A DNA stretch of 64,000 nucleotides, taken from Enoplolaimus lenunculus (lineage: Eukaryota > Nematoda > Enoplea > Enoplida > Thoracostomopsidae). Positions 12,701 through 24,700 of the stretch are shown piece by piece. Position numbers and translations under genes: made by a program. The stretch is taken from assembly GCA_030248215.1 (NCBI GenBank), contig JASANG010002141.1, positions 144,001 through 208,000 on the forward strand. The letters are read 5' to 3'. The notes under the pieces are model-generated. The model was given only the letters and a program-made list of their open reading frames with translations, searched no databases and was not told the origin of the DNA. The number at the start of each line of letters is the position of its first letter. The stretch's first letter is position 1.

Positions 12701-15700
12701 AATTTCGCAACCGGATATATTACCTGTAAATCCTTCTCTTTGTATACGCCACTGTGTTACACGATGTGTATTTTGAACAGCCGTTTGAGAATAATGGCGT
12801 TTATTTCCACTGAAATCTACCGGTAACCGGTGCTACAACGGTTGTACGCTGTATTTGGACGCAACTTAGCAAAATGCCACACGTAGCAATAGTTTACTAC
12901 TCCAATTAGCTGGCTACGTTATACGCATATGTCACATCGTAAACACCATTTTTACAGTGCAGAAGCAGACAGGGGTGTGAGCCCCCCAAACTCCTGGGTG
13001 GAGGCTCCCCCAAATTCCTGAATTGGGGCTCCTCAAACTCCTGGGTGTGGGACCACAAACTCGCGAGCGAACCGAGCCACAAGTCCGACGTATTTTAAAA
13101 CTTCGGCGGGTTTCGTTTTTTAACCAGCTAAAGTGGTGCCCAAATGTGGACAATTTTAACGGTAAACATTACTATAACATTTTGGTTTTTTCCCTTGTCG
13201 GCAGCCTAGGTAGACTTGCTCCCACCTTTACATCCGCAATTGAACTGTACGGGGTCTCAAACACCGATATTGTTTTGAGTTTCAGCCACCAACGTTCCGC
13301 AGTCAACTCGTGAACCAAACCGTCTACGAAGGGGATTTTGTCCGGTTTGAATGTCAACTGGCACCAATAAACGATCCACACCTTCGAGTCGATTGGTTCT
13401 GCAATGGCCAACCTATAATGCTTGGACACCGGTTTAAGCCGATTTTCGATCACGGCTATGTCGCGTTGGATTTGTTGTACGCGTTGCCGGACGATACCGG
13501 CGAATATGTGGCAAGGGCTACTAACCGGTTTGGGGTGGTGGAGACAAAAGCGACGCTGATGTGTGGCGGACGAAATCGAGTGATCACAGCGAAAGCGTTG
13601 CCGTCTGGATGGACTGTGGGTGGAATGCGCAATTTGGAGCAACAGCAACAACAAGCGATTTATTGGTAAGCATCGACTGAGTGAGGGCACGTTAGCGAAA
13701 CGATCTGGTCTACGTGGCTGGATGAGGCATAGTAGGAATATATTTTACCCCGGAATTTCTGGAAAGACGAGAAAAAAGCATTTTCGGGGATGCAGGCAGG
13801 GACTTATACAGCGAAGCATACATCGGATTTATGGGGGTTTTAGATATATTCAACAGCTGGACAGAGGTAAACAATATTTTCTCGTTCGCTAGGGTTTTTC
13901 GCAAAAATTGTTAAGCCATAGTTTGTCGAAAAACAACAAATATTGGCTATTCCTACGAAGTCAAGTTGGCCTTCGGTTTGTAGCGATAGTACCTAAATAG
14001 TCCTTTGACTAATGCAACTTCCACAATATTATGCGTATACCAGATGACTTTGGAAATGGTAGTGTGATGAACACTGAAACTTTTTGGATACAGTGTACAG
14101 CCAGCACACTGACACAGCAATTTCAAATCATCACCTTCACAGTCTAAACTTAGAGCTCGTATTCTCAAATGCTTATAGCATCTGTCACCAGTTGAAGACA
14201 CGATTTCAAACTGACGAAGTCCTACAATTGCAGATATCAAAATTGGCACAAAAGTAGAACACATCGAATACAAACAAATGCGCTTCATTTTGAACCGCAC
14301 CTTGCATTCGTTCAAAAGTTACAAGACCTATCACCAACTGGAGATATGAGCTACACCCCGTTGACAATACGGACCAAAGATTTACATTTTTAGGAGCAAC
14401 GATGTTGAAATTGAAGATCGCCAAGTGGTCAAATCTGCACCGGTATTCACGGTCAAACCACGACCGCTGCAAGTGCTCGAAAACGAACCAGCGCGGTTTG
14501 AATGCGCCATTTCTGGCGTTCCCAAACCACGAATAACCTGGTTCGTTAACGGACGAGAAGCAATGACGGTAAACACACAAGATGTCTGCTGCAAGTCAAA
14601 GGGGGGGGGGGGCTTAGAAAGGATTGGGATAATTTAGATTTTGGCTCCTGTTTTGCCATTTCTGTCCAGCTTTAATTGGTTTCCTGCATAAAGGATTCTA
14701 TGAACAACTATGCGCAAACGCAAATTGATGCCAAATTCATCATTGGCGAAATTTTTATACGTAGCTGACTGGGGCGTATACAAGAGCGGAGGGGCAGAGT
14801 ACGAGCGGATATTAATTTACCGGATACCGGAACCGGATACGGATATTGAATTTTTTACAAGAACAGGAACCGGATACTGGATATTATATATAATTATATG
14901 TTAAAATACGTATATTAATTTTCGCTGTAATTTTGCCGTGCTCAAGGTTTTTGTCAATTATAAAGTTCATAATTGCTCGTGATAAACTGAAATTATTTAA
15001 CGCAAAAATGCAGTTAACTCTCGCTCGCTTACATAAGTCAAACGTAGCTGAAAACCAATCAAAACTGAATTTTGTGAGTGGCCCAGAAATGTAATTGCAG
15101 CAAGATGTTAAAGACGCTCACGTGTAAAAAGCAGTTTTATGATATTCAGCACCACAACTGCAAATATCCGGTAGGTTTATACCGGATACTGGACCAGGAT
15201 ACGGATATCAGTTTTTGCCGTATATAAAACCGGGACCGGATATCCGCTCGCACCCAGAGCTGAGGTGGTTATATACCGTCTTAAAATTGCTGGCAAGACG
15301 CCGAAAAAAGGCACTTTTATACACTAGAGAAAGGTTCCAATTGTTTCTCGATCGCTACACTGGCTCGCGAAAATGGTCCCGAAATGAAATGCTGTCTACG
15401 TTTGTGGTCTTCTGGATCTTTTCTTTGAAACTCCGAGGTTTAATACAGTTCGTCAACTCTTTCGTTGCAATACAAACATTTTTGTCTAATCATTTCAGGG
15501 CGGTCGCTATAAATTGAGTTTCGACGGAATGTATTACCTGTTGATCCCTCAAGTCAAACCAGCGGACGCCGGAGAAATTATGTGCATTGCTCGCAACGCA
15601 CTTGGCGAAACTCAATGCTCAACGTCGCTCGATGTATTTTTGGCCAATGATTTCCGTAGTCATCAACTGAGAACGACTACTTTCAGTGAGTTTGATTGAA

Positions 15701-18700
15701 TTTATTTTCTGTGAAATTTAATGTCTATTTGCTCTTTGCCGTATACTCAAATATGTGTATCACTGTGTAAATTTCAGTGAGTTGATTTTAACTCAGAATG
15801 AGTTGAATCGCTCAGTCAGAGTTAGGACTATTAGAACTTAGAATTTTGAATTGATTCTCAATTCATTCTGAGTAAATTAATCAAGTCACTCAGAGTCAAC
15901 TCAACTCAGAATGAGAATCAACTCAACTCAGAGTGAGTTCATGTTTACTGTTATTAATTCAGAAATAACTAACTCGCTAGTTGAAATGATTAACCAACTC
16001 ATTGGAATTTATAGTATAGCATCTATCGCTAGTTGGTCACAAGTCAGGTAACTTTTACCAACAGTGGATAATCGTTGTTCAGCAAGAGTGTGCAACTTGG
16101 CACATTCTGCGTAGAAACGAATGTACCCGGTACGCGTTGCGTTTTTATCCTACATCCTATATTTAGAGAGGGTTTCAACCGGTGCGAACCATGGCACTTT
16201 ATGTATGCGGCGTTAAACATGCTCCGTTTACAGGTTAATTTATGGGTATTCATGTGATAGTGTCACCCATCTAAACAAGGGCGTAGGGCAAAAACACAAC
16301 ACCCGGTATTACATTTAGTACCATGCGGGACCCCAGGAGTTGCACATTCTTGTCATGATCTACTCATGCTGTTACAAACCTATGAATTGTGAGAGTCAAA
16401 ATTCAGCATATTGTTTGCATTTTATTTGATCTATGGCACCAATCTTGAAATGCGCAATTGACCGAGGTCGTTAGCTGTTATGCAATCGCTAACTGGTAAT
16501 AGATGCTATACGCATTTGAAACTTTGGGTCATTAGGCTTAGATATAGGGTTAGACATATTTAACGAACACAGCGTTCTAAGCTTAGGTTCACTATTAGGT
16601 TTTGATTTTAGCTCCTAAGCATTTAAGCGTTATATTATGGCTTTTTAATATGCTGACTTTATTTTGATTGGCTGATATAATTTTGGCAAACGATTTAAGC
16701 AAACATTATCTGATAACAACTACTTTCAGTATTTACTTTGGCGAATATTTTTTAACTCACGTACTTAGACTTAGGCGCAGGGGCTTAGGAATAATTATGC
16801 GTTTTTAAAAATTGACATTTTTATGATCTGAAGTTCAGTATCGAGGTACGTTTAAGCTTGCGATTAGGGTTACATTTTAGTAATTTGCATAACCGGGAAG
16901 AGTTTATTTTGTTCGCTAGTTATATTTTTATGATTTCACAAATCTTTAACCGACAACGACTAATTTTCAATAAGTTTTTAAATTTGGACTGCGTAAACGG
17001 CCCATGTTACCTTAAGGGCCGTCCAGGTTTCTGGTGGGTCCATAAAACAGTACGTTTAGATTCTAGATTACAGTTTTTTGCTTAGGCTTAGGCTTAGGCT
17101 CAGGCTTAAAAACATTTTTGCAACGCTTAGGCTTATGCGCGGTTCCACGTTATGAGCGGGGCAGCTTGGGACACGTTTTGTCCCTATTAGACTATTGGGT
17201 AACATTTTGTCTGCTTATGGACCCCATATCTTATTCGAAAATTCGTATTTGTCTTCTATTATCATGTGTGTGGATCACCTTTTGTTCTTCAATATCGTAT
17301 GTAGGCTTAGGCTTAGGAATACGCTTAATCTACTGTTACGCCCATTAAAGTAACATTGGCCGCCTAAAGTTTAGTTTACTTGAAATGGCTTACAAGGTCG
17401 ATGGTTCGTTTAAGATAAATAATTGCAATTGAGTCGGCATCAAATGTTTCGCTCATTCATTACCCTTATCTACGCTTCTGACCTGATAATTGAGCTAAGA
17501 CCAGTGGCGGATCCAGGATTTCAAAATGGGGGGCCAAAATTTCACAGGTAATAAACTTATTTTTTTGCACCCACACACAAACCACGAACTATTGCCATAA
17601 AATTGCTATATAATTTTTGTCGAGATGCTGTTGAGGGGGAGCCACGGCCGGGGTGGTCCCCCCATGGATCCGCCATTGGCTAAGACTTAGATTTAGGTTT
17701 ACGCTTTGCGTTATAAGTCAGCGATTTTTGGTTGATCACAATATTTTAGCATCAACCGGTGAAATGATCGACCGTGAAGCGCAATGGAAACGTGAAGCCA
17801 TGGGCGTTCTCGGTGACGTATTTGATCGCCGGCCACGAGCTGATTTGCAAAAAATACACAAAGTTGAAACGCAAAAACCACCCCCGGAATCGTTGGAAAC
17901 GGCTGAGCTCAAAGGCATATTTCAACGTGAAAAAGATGAAATGTTCTATGGAAAAATATTACTGGTACACATCGAGGGTGGCGTATGGGAGGCAGACTTC
18001 ATTGTACTTGAGCCTTCAGTCACGTTTAGTTCAGGTCGCACTCTGCTCAGCGGACGTCACCGCGCGGCGCCACGCGTCATTTTCAAAAGAAGGTTTATAA
18101 GCGCAGGGCTTCCAGTATGACATTGATCGGCCAAGTTGCCATAGGTTCCCTGATAAAAGCGAATCTATGATTTCGAATAATGTATAATTAAAATAAGCAT
18201 GTTTTCTGTTATCGCGTTCAAACTGACCGAAACTGGATGAAACATTGGATATGAGCGAACGATTTTTGTATTAAGTTTAGCATCCACAACGTTACCGAGG
18301 GAGGTTCATATTCCCGAATGACCCCGCAGCCTCCTGTATCTGCTACTGGCATTTACTAACATTTGTATTTGATGTTATACAGGCTGAACATACCAAAGTG
18401 CCGCCAGAGCCGGCAACTCTGGAACCGGTACAACTGCGACCAGCGCAAATTGTCAAACGTGAAATTCCTGCTGAAGAAATGGAACAGGTATCCAAAATGA
18501 TGACATCAATTACCAACTAATGAGTGCGAACTTAACTGATACTATGCGAGTGAGGACTGAATCCGGTTTTCCGGTGCAACATTAAAACCCTTTTTTTCAG
18601 TGGCAGAGCCGGAGCAGCCACCCGCATGCCTTCCGTTTGGGGGGCCCATGCCTAAAGGTGCCCCCCACCTTAACCGGTTGAAACAAAAACCGCTGAAGGT

Positions 18701-21700
18701 TTAGAATGCGTTTGGCTTCTTGCTCGGTTCGCTCGCGAGTTTGGGGGCGTCCACTCTGGAATTTGGGGGGAGCCCCAACCCTGCGTGCTCCGGCACTGTT
18801 CAGTGGTAGCACCAAAAACACAAGTATGGGCAGTATGTGCTGGTATTCAATCCCTAAACGAACGCTTGGTACCTAAATGTCACATCTTATGCAGTTTCAC
18901 CTCCCACCCCACGAAGTGGTCGTTGGTACAAATTTGCCCTTCCAGGACTCGGCTTTCTACCCGTGTTACCGGTTCTGAAAAGGGGTGATGAAATGGATCC
19001 CATCGATGATCGGTAATTTTTAGCGATTGGGCTATCTAAAATTCTTTACGTATCATTTTCCGGCACTTTATTACTTCCGCCTCACACACAGCAAAACTTA
19101 GCCCCCCCACCCAACCGACATAGAAAAAATTTCTTTAATTCGATTCTCAGGGGGCGGCCTCAATCCCTTACAACGTTAGGGGATCCTAAGCAGAATGGGA
19201 AGATGGCTGTCGCTTCCATATCTCTCACGGTAAGCAATTCAGTATTGGAAAACTTAAAATTTCTAACAAGTACACTGCAAACAATGGTGAGTCAAATTGA
19301 CTCCCTCCGAAATAGGATCTACGGGACTACACAAACTCAGTCAAATTCGACTCCATCACAGTCAAACGTGTGACTTAGTGAGTTGAATTTGACTCTGGCG
19401 GAGTCGAATTTGACTCAATTTGTGTAGCCTCGTAGAGCTTTTTTCGGAGGGAGTCAATTTGACTCACCATTTTTTGCAGTGTACTTTTTAACTGCTAACC
19501 CCTGAATACTACTACACTATAGAACTCTGACCTTCTGTTTCAGAACGTTCATGTTTATCATGGCTCATGTTCCTTTAAGAGACGTCCAGGTTTCTACTGG
19601 GTCTATAAAACAGTAGGTTTAGATTATACATTATTTTTTGCTTAGGCTTAGGAACTCATTGTTTGCAACGCTTAGGCTTAGCCTTAGGAATACCCTTAAT
19701 CTACTGTGCCTATTTTTCTGCGGTGTCACACACGGCACCACATTTTCAAAACCAGTGGATAATTGAACAAACTCGGGGCAAAGCTCGACGTTAAACGTTT
19801 GTCCCCTTTTCAAACATATTAACTCCACAAATTTGCTATGTATTCGATCGATCACACATACGTATTCCTGATAAATTATTTCCCACACAAGTGTTATTCT
19901 TTTGTTACTCAATCGTTAATATACGGAGATCTCTGCTCACAAAGCGAATGTTTTTGTCGTAGAATTAAAACAATTTTATGTTATTTTAAATTTAGTTGGC
20001 GTTTTTAACTCGAACGGTACAAAATCAAGATTGTTTCATGTCGGCGATGTGATCGTTGCAGGCTTTTTTGCCTTAATGCACAGTTCCTATATTTTGCGTG
20101 ATCGGGCCCGTAGTCAAAGGGCGAGGCTTTAGAATCATTTCCTAGAATCAACAGGTCAAAAAACTTGTGTATACCCTCTCGAAATGAAATCCTGATTACG
20201 CTGGTATCGAATACATTCCACCAATCAGCTCCGGCGATTCGACAACATTCCGCACTGCGTTAAAACATTCTAATTCAACGATTCAAATAGCATCAGTTGA
20301 AGTATTAACGCAATAAATTAATATTTTTTATATCCGTGTATATTGACAGACGCGATTGCAGTGAAACGCTTGCACCAGTTAAGCATGTAAATTAATATTT
20401 TTTTGATTTTTTCTAGGTTGCCTTACGGTCAGCCCCTCGAACCGGTGCTACTTCTGATATCCCAGAACACGCCGTCTGGATGGGACAAGAGACAATTAAA
20501 GGCATTTCAGAAGACGAAGCCAAACGCAAATTCAAAATGTTTGTAAGTATTTTAAAGTTAGTTTTTTCTACTTTTATAAGTGTTGAAGTTTGCGACAAGT
20601 CCATAAACAGTTCTTACGCAAGCAGGCAGGATTTTAGTTTGAGAATAATTTTAAGTTTAAAAAAGAATGAAATGCTTGGATTGTAAAAATTACAGCGGTA
20701 AAATTTTAGGAATTTGGTCGATTGTTGCTGATAGTCGGCTCAAAACGAAATATTTCATCTGTTTATTAAACCAATATTAAATTTTTTACACTACTTAAAA
20801 GTTAATAATTTCCCGGCGCATATAATTTTAAAATGTGAATATATTGTCATCAACACATTTCTCTGTAAGTATTATCTCGGATTCGTCCGCAGGGATACTC
20901 GTTGATCGCAACCGTAGCAATATTGCAGAACTCATATACAAACTGTCAATCAGTGTAACAATTTTTAAAAACATCGGATTTTTCTTGCTTATAATTTAAA
21001 AATACGACGCAAAAAATCTAAGAGTGCGAACTTTCGATAATATTTTTGATGAAATTTTATTTAAATAATTCTCAAAATGCGATTTGTAATTTCAGTCACC
21101 AACACCGAAAGAACCTGAAGTCGCCGCAAAAGATCAGGTCGCTCTTAAACCGGTCAAACCGAAACCAGCAGAAGTTCCCGAAGAATACGAACACGTCTAC
21201 ATTGAAACCAAAGGTAAACTCGCCGTACCGAAACAATTCGCCAAGTTGCCACCTGAAGAAGTAATCGCTCACAAACATCGAGTACAACTCAAACAAGCGT
21301 ACGCTCCAGTCGCCGGGCAACAACAACAAATTACATCAGCAGACGCGACTGTGGAAGGTGGCGTTCGAACAGAAACAATAACCGTGCAAAAAGGTGGCGA
21401 AATTGTTCAAGTTGAACCGGTCGGACTCAAACCAGCTGCGATTCAATCGAAAGAACCGTAAGTTTTTACTCTTTTTTATATATTTTTTATTTTTTAGTTT
21501 TATTTTTATTGTATTTCGTCAACAACATAAAATCAAAAATAAGTATTACGCGTGAAAATATAAGCACAGTTTAATAGTGAAAAGAAAATCACGAGCGAAC
21601 CGAGCGAGAGGCTAAACGCTATTTTAGTGCTAAACGTAAATACAAAATGTTAGTTTTGATCCCTGTTGGGATGCGTTGCTGCGCGCATATTCTCAAATGT

Positions 21701-24700
21701 GTATAGCAACATTAATCAGTTAGCACTATTTTTTCAACTTCACTAATTGTTGCAGTTGTTGAGTTCAAAACTGGGACCGGAGTAGAGCAAGTCATATGCA
21801 AAAAATGTGCTGAATTTTAAGCATCAACATTCACTGGTTCGAAAGTTATCGGACCGATCACCACTGCTGATAGGTGCTAAACACGTTTGAGAATACGGCC
21901 CCTTAATAAATCCGCCAATGTGTTCTATTTTTAACTCTTTGTGACGTCTGTTTATTACTATTTCAGGTTCGAAGGTGTCAGAATTGAAGACAAGTCTGTG
22001 GTTACGGTAAGAGTTTAAAATTTAATTAATCTTCAAAATGCTTTTTGAGGCGCTCTGGTTGCCGTGTCTTTTAAAAGTAGTTAAATTTTGGGTTGCCTAT
22101 TTCAGAAGTTACAAATAATTTATTTTTACCAGTTTAAAATTTTAGTTTTTTTCCAGTTTTAAGTAGCTATCAAAATTTTAAAATATGTTTCCGTAATTTT
22201 TGGCTGAAATATACTTTTTTATATTTTCTATGCAAACATATTAACGTCGGTTCAAGATTCCAACAACACCTCAGTTTTTGGTATTTATATTTTTGACTCT
22301 CCTGTGGTTAAGTGAGCAGGTTAATATGCTAATTATAGTCACTATAAGTTTATTTTGTTAAACTTTAATAATTGTTAATTTCGCTAAATTTTAGTAGTTT
22401 TTTATTTCAGGTGCCAGCAGTCGGTGCTCCTACCAGCAGACGCGTTAAGATCCCAAAATTCAGACAAGAATTAGCGGATTGCAACGCTGAAATTGGCCGA
22501 CCTGCGCGGTTTTATATTTCGTTCGAAGGCGGACAACCAATCAACGTTTTGTGGATGCGAGCCGGCAAACCGATTGGACAAAATTTTGAATTTCAGGTTT
22601 GAATTCGGGCTGTGATTTAATGTTTCACTATGATTATTTAAGTTTTAAATTAATTAACCAATCAAATAACTCAGTTTCTTAATCACTTTTATTGTATGGA
22701 CCAACTACGCTTTGCGATGTCACGAAATTGCAAAAAAAAGATAATTTTTAATCTGCAAAACCACCTACATATATTATTTGAAATTGTAAAATATTCAGCT
22801 AAAACTAAAATAACATTTGAGCACTCTGCAAAAAATGGTGAGTCAAATTGACTCCCTCGGAAATAGGCTTTTGCCGACTACACAAACTGAGTTAAATTCG
22901 ACTTCGCCAGAATCAAATTCGACCCACCCGAGTCGCTCAGTGAGTCGAATTTGAATTTCAGAGAGAGTCAATTTGACTCACCATTTTTTGTTGTGTATAT
23001 TTTTTAAATTAGTAAGTTACTGGTTATATTTAAATGTTGATAGATTTGAGAATTTATGTTTTAAAATAATTTCCTTGCAAAGTAGTAGATTTTCTTTATA
23101 TTTTATTGTTTAAATGTTGAAAAAAAATTATTGAGTTCAAATGTAAAAACTGTTTCTCAAAGTATACATGTAAATTTTGAAAATGATGAATATTAGTTTA
23201 CACCTTGAATGATTTTTTAAAGCAGAAACTACTTGACTGCAGGCCGTAGCCAGTTCACTTTGCTCGGATGTCTGAAAAATTTTCAGAAGTGGCATACAAG
23301 AGTTTTCAATGACTTACACATAAAGTTCAAAACTTTCTAAGAGGGCGCAAAATTTTTCAAAGGGGAGTAAGCCTCTCTAGCCCCCACCTTTGCTGCTAGG
23401 CCGGTTGTCTGCGTCATGTTGAAAAAACATTTCTCAAATAGTCTCAACTATTGAAACTAGCTTTCAATGGATTGAGTGTTTCAGGTTAAATCAGGAGTGA
23501 ACACGTCAAGTTTAGAAATTGCTCGTGTACGAGCTGATATGTCGGACGAATATTCAGTTCAAATTTCAAACGCCGCTGGAGTTTTGATTTCAACTGCAAA
23601 ACTGTCAATCAAAGGTGGGTATATATTCCATATACACTTGAAACATGTTTAGATTTTATATTGACGAATCCAAAATTTTCACACCTTCATGCATTTGTTC
23701 ACCTTTGAGACAAAATTTTGCTTAAAAACGCGCTTTATAACGGTAAAACTTCAGAAGACAAAAGTATCCTTCCCACTGGAAAATCCTGAATCCAGATAAC
23801 TGGTTATGTCACAAAACCGTTTGTGTCCCAGTTAGTTAGTTAATACACAAACTAGGTTTATGTTATGATTTTCAGAACGAGCAGACACAACGGCAGCGCC
23901 TCAATTTGTTCAACCTGTTGGAAACTGCAAAGTTCAACAAGGGAAACCGGCGAAAATGGAAGCAAAGATATCTGGCAATCCGTCGATGGTTACTTGGTTT
24001 AAGGTAAGCTATTATTTTTTTGCATTTTATAACAAGTTTTAATATAATCTTTAATTAATTTTAAATTATTAGAAAAAACTTAAATTGCTAACCATATATA
24101 ACCAAGACCGTGCTTAGAATTCTGCGCTTCCAGCTTGAAACCAAACTTCGAACCATTAAGCATGCGGGGATCCTAGATTGTTCGGCGAAATTTTAGTTGG
24201 TCAAGTGTCGCATGCATTTGAAAATATTTTCCAAATTTAAAAATTCTGGGTCCATGTAATGATCGGTGGCGGAACGTTTTTCTAAAGAATTGCAATACAT
24301 TAAGCTTTAGGTTTAGACTATTTTTTGTTTTCGCTTAGGCTTATGTATACACTCATCCTTACGCTTATACTTTTGGCTTAGGCTTCGCTTTAGAATATGC
24401 TTATAGTACTGTTACGGTCCCGTTTTTTACATTTGCCAAATTCTGTAAAATGTGATATTTTGTTTTCAGGACGGACGTCAATTAATCAACGACAAACGTG
24501 TTATGTGCACAATTCAAGGCGATCTCTATACAATGTCAATCTCAGAAACGGTGCCGGCAGACGCCGGCTTTTATGAATGCGTCGCTCGCAACGCAAAGGG
24601 TGAAGCACGATCGAAAGCACAAATGCTGGTTTTATGTAAGCTAATTTTTGCAATAAATTATTAATTTATGTCAAATACTCGTTTTTACTCTTCAATTCAC

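Noticed and set aside
13172-13690. 172-codon antisense open frame
   Set aside because: It is a shadow of exon 13 (Ig-7) on the opposite strand.
17653-18120. A free-standing 155-codon gene
   Set aside because: Its first part is repeat sequence before a clear acceptor at 17749. Only 17750-17964 joins in phase with its neighbours.
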